Shown here piece by piece: positions 23,790 through 33,279 of a DNA stretch of 43,853 nucleotides. Each line of letters opens with the position of its first letter. Position 1 is the first letter of the stretch. Origin of the DNA: Modestobacter sp. DSM 44400 (GTDB lineage: Bacteria; Actinomycetota; Actinomycetes; Mycobacteriales; Geodermatophilaceae); contig NZ_FNOZ01000035.1 in the NCBI RefSeq assembly GCF_900107175.1, positions 1 through 43,853 on the forward strand, given 5' to 3'. Below the pieces are notes generated by a model. That model did no database searches. It saw only the letters and a program-made list of their open reading frames with translations, and was not told the DNA's origin. A program made the translations under genes and the position numbers.

Positions 23790-26603
23790 ATGAGCGCACC
23801 GCAGCAGTCGGACGGGGACCCCGCCCGCATCGCCGGAACCCCTCGCGCGGTCATCACCGCGGGCCGGTCGAGCCAACTGCCCGACACCGACCCCGACGAG
23901 ACCCAGGAGTGGCTGGAGTCGCTGGACGCGGTCGTCGACCACGCCGGGCGCGGCCGGGCGCGCTACCTGATGCTCCGCATGCTCGAGCGCAGCCAGGAGC
24001 AGCAGGTCGGCGTCCCGTCGGTGCTCAGCACCGACTACATCAACACGATCCCGCCGGAGCAGGAGCCGTGGTTCCCCGGCGACGAGGACGTCGAGCGCCG
24101 GATCCGGGCCTACATCCGGTGGAACGCCGCGATCATGGTGCACCGCGCCCAGCGGCCGGGGATCGCCGTCGGCGGGCACATCTCCTCCTACGCGTCCTCG
24201 GCCTCGCTCTACGAGGTCGGCTTCAACCACTTCTTCAAGGGCAAGGACCACCCCAGCGGTGGCGACCAGATCTACTTCCAGGGCCACGCCTCCCCCGGTA
24301 TCTACGCCCGCGCCTACCTCGAGGGCCGGCTCGGCGAGCACCAGCTCGACGGGTTCCGCCAGGAGGTCAGCCACCCCGGCGGCGGGCTGTCGTCCTATCC
24401 GCACCCGCGGCTCATGCCGGAGTTCTGGGAGTTCCCCACGGTCTCCATGGGGTTGGGCCCGATGAACGCGATCTACCAGGCGCGGTTCAACCGCTACCTG
24501 CACGACCGGGGCATCGCCGACACCTCCGACCAGCACGTCTGGGCGTTCCTCGGCGACGGCGAGATGGACGAGCCGGAGTCGCTGGGCCCGATCGGGCTGG
24601 CCGCGCGTGAGGAGCTGGACAACCTCACCTTCGTCATCAACTGCAACCTGCAGCGCCTCGACGGCCCGGTCCGCGGCAACGGCAAGGTCATCCAGGAGCT
24701 GGAGTCGTTCTTCCGGGGTGCCGGCTGGAACGTCATCAAGGTGATCTGGGGCCGCGGCTGGGACGCGCTGCTGGCCGCCGACCGCGACGGCGCGCTGGTC
24801 AACCTGATGAACCAGACGCCGGACGGCGACTACCAGACCTACAAGGCCGAGGACGGCGCCTACGTGCGCGAGCACTTCTTCGGCCGCGACCCGCGCACCC
24901 GCAAGCTCGTGGAGAGCATGAGCGACAAGGAGGTCTGGGACCTCGCGCGCGGCGGGCACGACTACCGCAAGGTCTACGCCGCCTACAAGGCCGCCATGGA
25001 CCACAAGGGCCAGCCGACGGTCATCCTGGCCAAGACCATCAAGGGCTGGACGCTGGGCAGCCACTTCGAGGGCCGCAACTCCACGCACCAGATGAAGAAG
25101 CTGACCGCCGAGGACCTGGCCAACTTCCGCGACCGGCTGTACCTGCCGATCCCGGACGAGCAGCTGGACAAGACCCTGCCGCCGTACTACAAGCCCGCGG
25201 CCGACTCCGACGAGATGCAGTACATGATGGAGCGGCGGCAGCAACTGGGTGGCTCGGTACCCCGCCGGCGGGTCGCGTTCAAGCCGCTCAAGACCCCCGA
25301 CGAGAAGACGTTCGACGTCGTCAAGCGGGGGTCGGGCAAGCAGGAGGTCGCCACCACGATGGCGTTCGTCCGGCTGGTCAAGGAGCTGATCAAGGACAAG
25401 GAGCTCGGCCCGCGCTTCGTGCCGATCATCCCCGACGAGGCCCGCACCTTCGGCTTCGACTCGATGTTCCCGACGCAGAAGATCTACAACCCGCACGGCC
25501 AGCACTACACCTCGGTCGACCGGGAGCTGATCCTGGCCTACAAGGAGTCCGCGCAGGGCCAGATCCTGCACGAGGGGATCAACGAGGCCGGGTCCTCGGC
25601 GTCCTTCATCGCGGCCGGCACGTCCTACGCCACGCACGGCGAGGCCATGATCCCGATCTACATCTTCTACTCGATGTTCGGGTTCCAGCGCACCGGTGAC
25701 GAGTTCTGGGCCGCCGGTGACCAGATGGCCCGCGGTTTCCTGCTCGGTGCCACCGCCGGTCGCACCACCCTCAACGGCGAGGGCCTGCAGCACGAGGACG
25801 GGCACTCGCTGCTGCTGGCGTCGACCAACCCGGCCGTCGTCGCCTACGACCCGGCGTTCGCCTTCGAGGTCGGTCACATCACCAAGGACGCGCTGGCCCG
25901 CATGTACGGCGAGGACCCGGGCGCCCCGCTGGGCGGGCACCGCAGCTCCGACGTCATGTACTACCTGACGGTCTACAACGAGCCGTTCCGCCAGCCGGCC
26001 GAGCCCGAGGGCCTGGACGTGACCGGGCTGCTGGCCGGCATGTACCGCTACGCCGAGGGCCCGCAGGTCGAGGGTGGGAAGAAGGCGCAGATCCTGGCCT
26101 CGGGTGTCGCGGTGCCGTGGGCGTTGCGGGCGCAGGAGCTGCTGGCGAACGACTGGGGCGTCTCGGCCGACGTGTGGTCGGTGACCTCATGGACCGAGCT
26201 GCGCCGCGAGGCGGTCGAGGCCGAGGACTGGAACCTGCTGAACCCGGCGGAGGAGCCGAAGGTCCCCTACGTCACGCAGGCGCTTCAGGGCACCGACGGC
26301 CCGGTCGTCGCGGTGTCCGACTGGATGAAGGCCGTACCCGACCTGATCGCCCCGTTCGTCCCGGGCGGGATGGCCACGCTGGGCACCGACGGGTTCGGCC
26401 TGTCCGACACCCGCCCGGCGCTGCGCCGGCACTTCCGGATCGACGCCGAGTCGATCGTCGTCCGCGCGCTGGCCTCGCTGGCCACGTTCGGCCAGGTCGA
26501 GCGGGACGTCGTCCGCCAGGCGGTGGATAAGTACCAGATCGGCGACGTCCAGGCGGCGCCTGCGGACACCACCACCGACCCGGAGCAGCAGCCGGAGGGC
26601 TGA
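23790..26603 (+). CDS. aceE: Pyruvate dehydrogenase E1 component (homodimeric)
   Basis: This 937-residue AceE carries out the thiamine-diphosphate-dependent decarboxylation of pyruvate, feeding acetyl-CoA to the TCA cycle and to fatty-acid synthesis. The thiamine site is visible as [14 protein letters not shown] (about 251-264) with [14 protein letters not shown] after it. Other landmarks are [23 protein letters not shown] and the E1 second half [20 protein letters not shown] with GLQHEDGHS. Length and order fit the actinobacterial enzyme (Rv2241). ATG chosen by AGGAG at 23774-23778. The E2 and E3 genes are not here. Its stop is followed directly by a structured element. Confidence 0.96.
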   Translation: MSAPQQSDGDPARIAGTPRAVITAGRSSQLPDTDPDETQEWLESLDAVVDHAGRGRARYLMLRMLERSQEQQVGVPSVLSTDYINTIPPEQEPWFPGDEDVERRIRAYIRWNAAIMVHRAQRPGIAVGGHISSYASSASLYEVGFNHFFKGKDHPSGGDQIYFQGHASPGIYARAYLEGRLGEHQLDGFRQEVSHPGGGLSSYPHPRLMPEFWEFPTVSMGLGPMNAIYQARFNRYLHDRGIADTSDQHVWAFLGDGEMDEPESLGPIGLAAREELDNLTFVINCNLQRLDGPVRGNGKVIQELESFFRGAGWNVIKVIWGRGWDALLAADRDGALVNLMNQTPDGDYQTYKAEDGAYVREHFFGRDPRTRKLVESMSDKEVWDLARGGHDYRKVYAAYKAAMDHKGQPTVILAKTIKGWTLGSHFEGRNSTHQMKKLTAEDLANFRDRLYLPIPDEQLDKTLPPYYKPAADSDEMQYMMERRQQLGGSVPRRRVAFKPLKTPDEKTFDVVKRGSGKQEVATTMAFVRLVKELIKDKELGPRFVPIIPDEARTFGFDSMFPTQKIYNPHGQHYTSVDRELILAYKESAQGQILHEGINEAGSSASFIAAGTSYATHGEAMIPIYIFYSMFGFQRTGDEFWAAGDQMARGFLLGATAGRTTLNGEGLQHEDGHSLLLASTNPAVVAYDPAFAFEVGHITKDALARMYGEDPGAPLGGHRSSDVMYYLTVYNEPFRQPAEPEGLDVTGLLAGMYRYAEGPQVEGGKKAQILASGVAVPWALRAQELLANDWGVSADVWSVTSWTELRREAVEAEDWNLLNPAEEPKVPYVTQALQGTDGPVVAVSDWMKAVPDLIAPFVPGGMATLGTDGFGLSDTRPALRRHFRIDAESIVVRALASLATFGQVERDVVRQAVDKYQIGDVQAAPADTTTDPEQQPEG

Positions 26604-26661
26604 AAGAGGACCCCCTTCCTCCCCACGCCTCGCGAGCTCGGCGCGGGACCCGGGAAGGGGG
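26604..26661 (+). terminator. Post-stop structured element, copy c (after aceE)
   Basis: It begins right after the aceE TGA. The outer stem is CCCCCTTCC (26611-26619) with GGAAGGGGG (26653-26661), nine perfect pairs. The inner part CCCCACGCCTCGCGAGCTC resembles the other copies. Compared with copy b, the extra T in the left arm is matched by an extra A in the right arm, which supports a conserved fold. Confidence 0.65.
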
Positions 26662-26695
26662 CCGGGCCCTGCAGAGAGGGGCCTGACTGACCGAA

Positions 26696-26728
26696 CGGCC
26701 CGTCTCCCCTTTACAGGGAGGCGGGCCG
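26696..26728. terminator. Hairpin terminator between aceE and the M20 gene
   Basis: CGGCCCGTCTCCC (26696-26708) pairs with GGGAGGCGGGCCG (26716-26728) with one mismatch around a seven-base loop. It stands nine bases beyond the stop of the minus-strand M20 gene and below aceE, so it can stop both transcripts. Confidence 0.75.
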
Positions 26729-26736
26729 CTCCGCGC

Positions 26737-27951
26737 TCACCCGGCGAGTGCCTGCAGTGCCATCTGCGCGTAGAGGGCGACGCCGGCCGGCAGTGCGTCC
26801 TCGTCGAAGACGACGAGGTTGGAGTGGTTCCCCGGCGCGCTCTCCGGCTCCAGGTCCGGCGGGCAGGCGCCCAGGAAGGCCATCGCCCCGGGGACCCGCT
26901 CCAGCACGTAGGAGAAGTCCTCCGCACCCATCAGCGGCACCGGCATGGTCGCGCTGGCCTGCCCGCCGAGCAGTGTCGCCGCGGTCGCGCCGACCTGCGC
27001 AGCCACGGCAGCGTCGTTGACGGTCACCGGGTAGCCCTCGACCCGGGTGAACTCCGCCGTCAGGTCGTGGGCGGCCGCGACGTGGGTGGCGACCCGCTCG
27101 ACGGCGGCTACGGTGTCGGCCCGCCGGTGCGCCGACAGCGTCCGGATGGTGCCCTCCAGGAACGCCGTCTCCGGGATGATGTTGTTCGCCGAGCCGGCCG
27201 CGACGTGCCCGACGGTGACCACGGCGGGGTCGAAGACGTCGACCCGGCGGGTGACCATCGCCTGCAGCGCCAGGATGATCTCCGCCGCGACCGGCACCGG
27301 GTCGGCGGTCAGGTGCGGGGTGGAGGCGTGCCCCCCGCGACCGCGCAGGGTGATCCGGAAGTGGTCGGCGGCGGCCATCACCGGGCCGGGCCGCACGTTG
27401 ATCGTTCCGGTGCGCCACATGGTGGAGATGTGCAGCGCGAACGCGCCGCTCACCGGCGCCTCCGGGACGACGTCGAGCAGCCCCTCCTCGAGCATGTAAC
27501 GCGCTCCGTGGAAGCCCTCCTCCCCCGGCTGGACCATGAACACGACCTGCCCGGCCAGTGCGTCCCGCCGCTCGGCGAGCAGCCGCGCGGCGCCGACCAG
27601 CATCGCCATGTGCGTGTCGTGGCCGCAGGCGTGCATGGCGCCGGGCACCTCGGAGGCGAAGGTCAGCCCGGTGTCCTCACGCACCGGCAGCGCGTCCATG
27701 TCCCCGCGCAGCAGGTAGGTCGGCCCCGGGCGTGCGCCGCGCAGCACACCGACCACCGAGGTGGTGCTCGTGCCGGTGGTCAGCTCGATCGGGAGGTCGC
27801 CGAGCGCCTCGAGCACGGTCGCCTGGGTGCGGGGCAACTGGAGCCCGATCTCGGGGGTGCGGTGCAGCCGGCGACGGAGGTCGACGGTGCGGTCGGCGTC
27901 GGCACGGGCGGCGGCGAGCAGCTCAGCGACTGATGAAGACGGGGCAGACAT
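26737..27951 (-). CDS. M20-family amidohydrolase/metallopeptidase
   Basis: This 404-residue hydrolase is of the M20D (IAA-amino acid/hippurate hydrolase-like) type. Zinc-binding and catalytic motifs are LRGDMDALPV (about 85-94), MHACGHDTHMAML (about 112-124), VQPGEEGFHGA (about 148-158) and, near the C-terminus, GAEDFSYVLERVPG. A dimerisation insert (GRGGHASTPH) is present. Such enzymes cleave N-acyl amino acids or small peptides; the substrate is unknown. ATG at 27951. Cytosolic, no signal peptide. The gene converges on aceE. Confidence 0.9.
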   Translation of the reverse strand: MSAPSSSVAELLAAARADADRTVDLRRRLHRTPEIGLQLPRTQATVLEALGDLPIELTTGTSTTSVVGVLRGARPGPTYLLRGDMDALPVREDTGLTFASEVPGAMHACGHDTHMAMLVGAARLLAERRDALAGQVVFMVQPGEEGFHGARYMLEEGLLDVVPEAPVSGAFALHISTMWRTGTINVRPGPVMAAADHFRITLRGRGGHASTPHLTADPVPVAAEIILALQAMVTRRVDVFDPAVVTVGHVAAGSANNIIPETAFLEGTIRTLSAHRRADTVAAVERVATHVAAAHDLTAEFTRVEGYPVTVNDAAVAAQVGATAATLLGGQASATMPVPLMGAEDFSYVLERVPGAMAFLGACPPDLEPESAPGNHSNLVVFDEDALPAGVALYAQMALQALAG

Positions 27952-28040
27952 GCCGCACAGTCTCCTAGCTTGGCTCAGCATCTCGACAGAGCCACGTGAT
28001 TGAGCCTTGCCGCATACGAGGAAGCTCGCCGCCGGCCGGC

Positions 28041-28286
28041 TCACATCAGGCTCTCCACCCGGTGCACGTGGCCGCACGGGACGTCCAGGGCGGCATGGTG
28101 CTTGCGGACGGCGTCCTCGTCCGGCGCCTCTAGCACGCACCAGACCTTGCCCTCGGGGTTGTGGTACAGCTCGACCTGGCGCACGCCGTACGCGTCGGTG
28201 GCCCCGTCGCGCGCACCTGCGCCGATGTCCGCGATCGCCTCGGGCGGCAGCTGCAGGTGGTCGTGGAAGTCCATGAACCTGGGCAT
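28041..28286 (-). CDS. DUF4242 protein (SCO4226-type nickel-binding family)
   Basis: This 81-residue ferredoxin-like-fold protein has the pattern MPRFMDFHDHLQLPPEAI, then VRQVELYHNPEGKVWCVLEAPD and HHAALDVPCGHVHRV. The last His-rich part and the single Cys fit the DUF4242 family; Streptomyces SCO4226 of this family was described as nickel-binding. Whether this protein binds nickel is inference. The ATG is preceded by GAGGA about eight bases upstream. It lies 90 bp upstream of the M20 gene on the same strand. Confidence 0.75.
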   Translation of the reverse strand: MPRFMDFHDHLQLPPEAIADIGAGARDGATDAYGVRQVELYHNPEGKVWCVLEAPDEDAVRKHHAALDVPCGHVHRVESLM

Positions 28287-28369
28287 GTCCTCGCTCCTCG
28301 GTCAGCCCCCCGCGAACGGCACTGTGCTCCCGCCGCGACCCGCTGTCCAGCACCCCGACGACGGTGCGG

Positions 28370-28909
28370 TCAGGTCGCCCACGCGGGCCGGGTGAGGTCC
28401 AGCTGCCAGACGCAGACAGTGGCCGGTCCGGTCACCGGCCCGGTCGTCGGTGCCGCGGTCACCTCGTCGCCCCGGGCCACCACCCGCAGCCCCGGCGGCG
28501 GGTCGGCCGACTCCCCAGCGGCCACCACGGCCACCCACAGCCGCGCGTCCGCGCGGCCCAGGTCGATCCAGCCGGCCGGCACGGGGTGCACGTCGTGCGA
28601 CGGCGGGCCCCCGGCCACGGCGGCCCGCAGGTACGTCTGGACGACGTGGGCACCGGCGTCCCCGGCCACCTCGTCGTGCCACAGGCCGCCCCCGGCGCGC
28701 AACACCCCGACGTCCCCTGCACCCAGCACCGCACCTACCAGCCAGCGGTGGGTCAGCGACCCGGCCAGCACCACCGCCACGACGTCGACGTCCCGGTGCG
28801 CGTGCTGCCCGTAGCCCTCCCCCGGGCTCAGCCGGTCGTCGGCCAGCCGCAGCAGCGGGCCCAGCGAGCCGTCGTCAGGGTCGAGGAGCACCCGCGAGTC
28901 CAGGGTCAC
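28370..28909 (-). CDS. Pirin-like cupin protein
   Basis: This 179-residue cupin of the pirin/YhaK type has GPLLRLADDRLSPGEGYGQHAHRDVDVVAVVLAGSLTHR (read in parts) matching the metal-site strand HAHRDVD and the following Gly turn. LGAGDVGVLRAGGGLWHDEV is the second conserved strand. It is shorter than full pirins (about 230), and the C-terminal half is weak. GTG at 28909 overlaps the PAP2 stop by four bases (GTGA), so the two genes are translationally coupled. Function unknown; relatives include quercetinase-like redox sensors. Confidence 0.75.
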   Translation of the reverse strand: MTLDSRVLLDPDDGSLGPLLRLADDRLSPGEGYGQHAHRDVDVVAVVLAGSLTHRWLVGAVLGAGDVGVLRAGGGLWHDEVAGDAGAHVVQTYLRAAVAGGPPSHDVHPVPAGWIDLGRADARLWVAVVAAGESADPPPGLRVVARGDEVTAAPTTGPVTGPATVCVWQLDLTRPAWAT

Positions 28910-29628
28910 CGAACAGGCTCCACCGCGGCCGGCGACCGCTCCGGCAGCGCGGCCCGGCCGCCAGGCAGGCCGCCGAACGCGAGCGCCACCAGCAGCGTCC
29001 AGGCCGCGCCGAGGGCCTCCCCGCCCACCACGTCGGACAGCCAGTGCACGCCCAGCCACATCCGGGTCAGCCCGACCACCACGGCCAGCACCAGACCGGC
29101 GGCCAGCCAGCCGCGGCGGGCCCGCGGGGCGAGCGCCGGCCAGGCCAGCAACAGCCCCACCGCGACCAGCGTGGTCACCCCCGAGGCGTGCCCGCTGGGG
29201 TAGCTCAGCGACTCGTACGCCGCGCCCCCGCCGGGAAACTGCGGGCGCGACCGGCCGACGGCGTCCTTGAGCAGCGTGGTCAGCGGACTGACCAGCAGAA
29301 CGGCGGTGGCCACCCAGGCCGCCGTCCACCAGCGGCGGCGGACAACCAGCCAGGCCAGCACCGGCAGGTACAGCACGCACCGGACGACCAGCAGGCCCGG
29401 CGCCGTGGCCACCTGCAGGAGTCCCTCGACCAGCCGGGAGCGGTCGTCGCCGGCGTACAGGGCGTCGGCCACCGCGCGGTCGACCCGCAGCAGCGGCGGA
29501 GCCTGCTCGAGCACCGCCCAGGCCAGCAGTGCCACGACCAGGACGGTGGCCAGCACGGTTGCGCCGGCGACCCGCACCGCGCGGGCATCACTCGATCGGG
29601 GCGGGGGCACGGCTCCAGGATCTCGCAC
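28906..29628 (-). CDS. PAP2-family membrane phosphatase
   Basis: This PAP2 phosphatase of about 240 residues has five to six transmembrane helices. The three phosphatase motifs are present: KDAVGRSRPQ (about 122-131), YPSGHASG (about 143-150) and TRMWLGVHWLSDVVGG (about 187-202). Such enzymes dephosphorylate phosphatidate, undecaprenyl pyrophosphate or similar lipids. The start is uncertain: GTG at 29628 leaves only 26 bp to the divergent fasR start, and GTGs at 29610 or 29580 are possible. Confidence 0.85.
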   Translation of the reverse strand: MRDPGAVPPPRSSDARAVRVAGATVLATVLVVALLAWAVLEQAPPLLRVDRAVADALYAGDDRSRLVEGLLQVATAPGLLVVRCVLYLPVLAWLVVRRRWWTAAWVATAVLLVSPLTTLLKDAVGRSRPQFPGGGAAYESLSYPSGHASGVTTLVAVGLLLAWPALAPRARRGWLAAGLVLAVVVGLTRMWLGVHWLSDVVGGEALGAAWTLLVALAFGGLPGGRAALPERSPAAVEPVR

Positions 29629-29654
29629 CCGCGGCGCCGTGACACGCTGGAGGG

Positions 29655-30848
29655 GTGGCGGAACAGCAGCGGCGGAGCGGGCTGGCCGCCCGCCCGTCGG
29701 CCGCGACGCTGCGCCGGCTGGAGCGGGCGTCCGGCGCGCTGGCCACCCAGGCGGTGGCCCGGATGGACGAGGAGCTGGCCTGGTTCCGCACCATGCCCGC
29801 CGCCCAGCGGTCCTGGGTCATGATCGTCGCCCAGGCCGGCATCGCCTCCCTGGTCGAGTGGTGCCGCGACCCCGGCCGGCCGCCCCGGCTGACCGGCGAG
29901 GTGTTCGGCGCCGCACCCCGCGAGCTGGTCCGCGCCGTTCCGCTCAAGCAGACCGTCGACCTGATCAAGGTGACCGTCGAGACGGTCGAGGACCGGGTCG
30001 ACCAGGTGGCCGAACCCGGGGACGGCGACCAGCTGCGCCTGGCGGTCATCCAGTACAGCCGCGAGGTCGCGTTCGCCACCGCGCACATCTACGCCAGCTT
30101 CGCGGAGAACCGCGGCGCCTGGGACGCCCGGCTGGAGGCCCTGGTGGTCGACGCGCTGGTGCGTGGCGACCGCTCGGAGGAGCTGCCCGGCCGCGCCGCC
30201 GCGCTGGGCTGGGTGGCCACCGGTGCGGTCGTCGTCCTGGTCGGGGCGGCGCCCCCGGGGGTGGACGACCAGCGCGCGGCGGTCCGCCGGGCGGCCCGCT
30301 CGGCGGGCTGCGACGTGCTCGTCGGCGTCCACGCGGACACGCTGGTCGTCGTGCTGGGCGGGGTGCCCGACCTGGGACAGGTCGCCGTCCGGGTCAGCCG
30401 CGAATTCGGGCCCGGCGCGGTGGTGCTGGGCCCGCAGGCGGAGTCACTCGCCTCCGCCGGAGAGTCCGCGACCGCGGCGCTGGCCGGGCTGCACGCGGCG
30501 GCCGCCTGGCCGGAGGCGCCCCGGCCGGTCGCCGCCGACGACCTGCTGCCCGAACGCGCTCTGGACGGCGACCCGGTGGCGCGGGCGGCCCTGTCCGAGC
30601 GGGTGTCGCTGCCGCTGCAGGCCGCCGGCGGCGAGGTGCTGGAGACCGTGCGCGTGGTGCTGGGCAACGGCGGCAACCTGGAGGCCAGCGCCCGCGCCCT
30701 CTTCGTGCACACCAACACGGTGCGGTACCGGCTGAAGCGGGCGGCCGAACTCACCGGCTACTCGGCCACCGATGCCCGCGGGGCGTGGACCCTGCAGCTC
30801 GCCCTCGCGCTCAGCGGACTGGACGGCGATCGCTCCCTCTGGCACTGA
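29655..30848 (+). CDS. fasR: FasR-like regulator of fatty-acid synthesis (PucR/CdaR type)
   Basis: This 397-residue protein has an N-terminal helical domain, a middle GGDEF-like degenerate domain (about 185-300) and a C-terminal PucR-type helix-turn-helix (VRVVLGNGGNLEASARALFVHTNTVRYRLKR, read in parts). It lies directly upstream of fabD, the place held by FasR (SCO2386) in Streptomyces and Rv2242 in mycobacteria. Streptomyces FasR activates the fabD operon; the same role here is inference from position and domain type. The GTG is very close to GGAGG, so a later start is possible. The stop is 172 bp before fabD. Confidence 0.85.
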   Translation: MAEQQRRSGLAARPSAATLRRLERASGALATQAVARMDEELAWFRTMPAAQRSWVMIVAQAGIASLVEWCRDPGRPPRLTGEVFGAAPRELVRAVPLKQTVDLIKVTVETVEDRVDQVAEPGDGDQLRLAVIQYSREVAFATAHIYASFAENRGAWDARLEALVVDALVRGDRSEELPGRAAALGWVATGAVVVLVGAAPPGVDDQRAAVRRAARSAGCDVLVGVHADTLVVVLGGVPDLGQVAVRVSREFGPGAVVLGPQAESLASAGESATAALAGLHAAAAWPEAPRPVAADDLLPERALDGDPVARAALSERVSLPLQAAGGEVLETVRVVLGNGGNLEASARALFVHTNTVRYRLKRAAELTGYSATDARGAWTLQLALALSGLDGDRSLWH

Positions 30849-30869
30849 GCCGGCCGATCCTGGGCGGAG

Positions 30870-30981
30870 TTCCAAACATGGAATTGTGGTCTCTGCCACC
30901 GACACGCTGACCCAACCGCGGTTGACGGCCCGCAGTTTGGAGGGATCCTCCAACGGGACCCCGCCATTCTTCGTGGGTCCC
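30870..30981 (+). promoter_or_regulatory. Dyad-rich fabD upstream region, candidate FasR operator
   Basis: Four dyads occur in 112 bp: TTCCA-AACA-TGGAA (30870-30883), the perfect 12-mer CAACCGCGGTTG (30913-30924), TTGGAGG-GAT-CCTCCAA (30937-30953) and GGGACCC with GGGTCCC around 13 bases (30955-30981). Any of these could be an operator; the last two could be hairpins in the leader of the fabD mRNA. I do not know the FasR consensus, so none is assigned. Confidence 0.5.
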
Positions 30982-31020
30982 AGCACCGCGGATCGGCGGC
31001 CGGACTGGCACGGTGGGCAC

Positions 31021-32223
31021 GTGCTGGCCGTCCTCGCTCCCGGACAGGGTGCCCAGAAGCCCGGAATGCTCACGCCCTGGCTCGAGCTGCCCGGTGCCGA
31101 GTCCTTCTTCCGCTGGGCCGGTGCGATCGCCGACGCCGACCTCCTGGAGCTCGGCACCACCGGTGACGCCGAGGCCATTCAGGACACCGCGGTCACCCAG
31201 CCGCTGGTCGTCGCGATGAGCTTGTTCATCGCCCGGGAGCTCGGCGGCATGCCCGGCCCGGTGGTGCACAGCCCGCAGGCCGGGCGGGACGTCGTCATCG
31301 CCGGGCACAGCGTCGGCGAGCTCACCGCTGCCGCACTGGCCGGGGTGCTGTCCATCGAGGCAGCGATCGCGCTGACCGCCGTCCGCGGCCGGGCGATGGC
31401 GCGGTCGTGTGCGCAGACGCCCACCGGGATGTCCGCCGTCCTGGGCGGGGACCCCGACGAGGTGCTGGCCGCGATCGAGGCCTCCGGGCTGGTCCCGGCC
31501 AACCGCAACGGTGGTGGCCAGATCGTCGCCGCCGGCTCCCTCGACGGGCTGGCCGCGCTGAGGGCCGAACCGCCGGCCAAGGCCAGGGTTATGCCGCTGC
31601 CGGTGGCCGGCGCCTTCCACACGCACTACATGGCCTCCGCCCGCGAGGAACTCGAGGGGCTGGTCGGCGGACTGCGCCCGGCCGACCCCAGCCGGCTGCT
31701 GCTGTCCAACGCCGACGGCGCGGCGGTCGACTCCGGCGCCGAGGTGCTGTCCCGGTTGGTCAGCCAGGTCACCAGCCCGGTCCGCTTCGACGCCTGCCTG
31801 GCGACGCTGCGCGACCTCGGGGTGACCGCGGTGCTCGAGCTACCCCCGGCCGGTGCGCTGGCCGGGCTGGCCAAGCGCGAGTGGAAGGGCAGCGACATCG
31901 AGGTGCTCGCCCTCGCCGGCCCCAACGACCTGGACCGCGCCCGGGAACTGATCACCGCCGAACGCGGCCGCGCCGAGGCCGAGCACCTGCCCGACTGGCG
32001 GGTGGTGGTCTCCCCCGCCCGCGGCACCGTCAGCCCCGCCGACGTTCCGGAGGGCACCCACCTGCCCGCCGGTACCCCGCTCGGCTGCATCCGCGGCCGG
32101 CGCGAGGAGGTCAACGTCTCCGCCGCCTACGACGGCGTGCTCGCCGAGTGGCTGGTTCAGGACGGCGACCTCGTCGACGCCGGCGATCCGCTCGCCCGTC
32201 TCTATCCGGAGGTAGCCGTATGA
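31021..32223 (+). CDS. fabD: Malonyl-CoA:ACP transacylase with a C-terminal lipoyl-like domain
   Basis: FabD transfers malonyl groups from CoA to ACP. Residues about 1-320 are a full acyltransferase: APGQGAQKPGML, nucleophile GHSVGE, the Arg in VRGRAMARSCAQ, and GAFHTHYM with the catalytic His. Residues about 321-400 form an extra domain, VVVSPARGTVSPADVPEGT followed by LPAGTPLGCIRGRREEVNV and SAAYDGVLAEWLVQDGDLVDAG, which fits the biotinyl/lipoyl hammerhead fold. The hairpin where biotin or lipoate would attach reads RGRREEVN with no Lys, so it is probably unmodified. Usual FabD is about 310 residues. The GTG at 31021 begins the conserved strand. fabH overlaps by ATGA. Confidence 0.9.
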   Translation: MLAVLAPGQGAQKPGMLTPWLELPGAESFFRWAGAIADADLLELGTTGDAEAIQDTAVTQPLVVAMSLFIARELGGMPGPVVHSPQAGRDVVIAGHSVGELTAAALAGVLSIEAAIALTAVRGRAMARSCAQTPTGMSAVLGGDPDEVLAAIEASGLVPANRNGGGQIVAAGSLDGLAALRAEPPAKARVMPLPVAGAFHTHYMASAREELEGLVGGLRPADPSRLLLSNADGAAVDSGAEVLSRLVSQVTSPVRFDACLATLRDLGVTAVLELPPAGALAGLAKREWKGSDIEVLALAGPNDLDRARELITAERGRAEAEHLPDWRVVVSPARGTVSPADVPEGTHLPAGTPLGCIRGRREEVNVSAAYDGVLAEWLVQDGDLVDAGDPLARLYPEVAV

Positions 32224-33188
32224 CCACCCTGAAGCGTGCGCAGGGCGCTGCCGGCGCCCGCGTCCTGGGCCTGGGCGCCTACCGGCCCCGGCGCCGGGTG
32301 ACCAACGCCGACCTGGCCGAGACGATGGACACCAGCGACGACTGGATCCAGTCGCGGGTCGGCATCGCCGAGCGCCGCTGGGCCGAGCCGGACGAGACGC
32401 TGATCGAGATGGCCGTGGCCGCCGGCGGCAAGGCGTTGGCGGCCAGCGGGCTGTCGCCCGACGCCATCGACCTGGTGATCGTGGCCAGCGCGAGCCTGCG
32501 CAAGCCCATCCCCGGCATGGGCCCACTGGTCGCCCACCGGCTGGGCGTGACCCGCCCCGGCGCGTTCGACCTCAACGCCGGGTGCGCCGGGTTCTGCTAC
32601 GCCCTGGGCCTGGCCACCGACTCGATCAGCGCCGGCTCGGCGCGCAACGCGCTCGTCATCGGCGTCGAGCGGCTCACCGACGTCACCGACCTGACCGACC
32701 GCGGCACCGCGGTGATCTTCGCCGACGGGGCCGGCGCGATGGTGGTCGGCGCCGCCGACGAACCGGGCATCGGCCCGGTCGTCTGGGGCAGCGACGGCGA
32801 CCAGCACACCGCCATCTCCATCCCCGAGGGCCTGCCGCACATGACCATGGCCGGACAGGCGGTCTACCGCTGGGCGACAACCAAGCTCACCGAGACCCTG
32901 CTCCAGGCGATGGAGAAGGCCGGCGTCGGGCCGGCGGACATCGACGTCTTCGCCCCCCACCAGGCCAACCTGCGGATCGTGGAGTCGATGGCCAAGAAGA
33001 TCGGCTTCCCCGAGTCCACGGTCATCGCCCGCGACATCATCCAGGCCGGCAACACCTCCGCGGCGTCGGTGCCGCTGGCGCTCACCGCGCTGCTGGAGTC
33101 CGGTGAGGCCAAGAGCGGCGACACCGCCCTGGTGCTCGGGTACGGCGCCGGGCTCACGTTCGCCGGCCAGGTCCTGAACCTGCCCTGA
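32220..33188 (+). CDS. fabH: Beta-ketoacyl-ACP synthase III
   Basis: FabH (322 residues) starts fatty-acid synthesis by condensing an acyl-CoA with malonyl-ACP. The catalytic triad is visible: Cys in LNAGCAGFCYALG (about 117-129), His in APHQANLRI and Asn in QAGNTSAASVPLA. TSDDWIQSRVGIAERR is the family's N-terminal signature. Actinobacterial FabH often accepts branched starters; specificity is not evident here. The ATG overlaps the fabD stop (ATGA), so the two are translationally coupled. Confidence 0.95.
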   Translation: MTTLKRAQGAAGARVLGLGAYRPRRRVTNADLAETMDTSDDWIQSRVGIAERRWAEPDETLIEMAVAAGGKALAASGLSPDAIDLVIVASASLRKPIPGMGPLVAHRLGVTRPGAFDLNAGCAGFCYALGLATDSISAGSARNALVIGVERLTDVTDLTDRGTAVIFADGAGAMVVGAADEPGIGPVVWGSDGDQHTAISIPEGLPHMTMAGQAVYRWATTKLTETLLQAMEKAGVGPADIDVFAPHQANLRIVESMAKKIGFPESTVIARDIIQAGNTSAASVPLALTALLESGEAKSGDTALVLGYGAGLTFAGQVLNLP

Positions 33189-33279
33189 CCCACCCCACAG
33201 ACCCCCGGGACGCACGTCCCGGACGACGGTGGCGAGCCGACCCGGCTGGCCACCCATCGCCCCGACGAGAGGACAGCCC

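Noticed and set aside
23501-23887. A minus-strand gene upstream of aceE
   Set aside because: It overlaps the aceE start, is Arg/Ala/Pro-rich and has no recognisable features.
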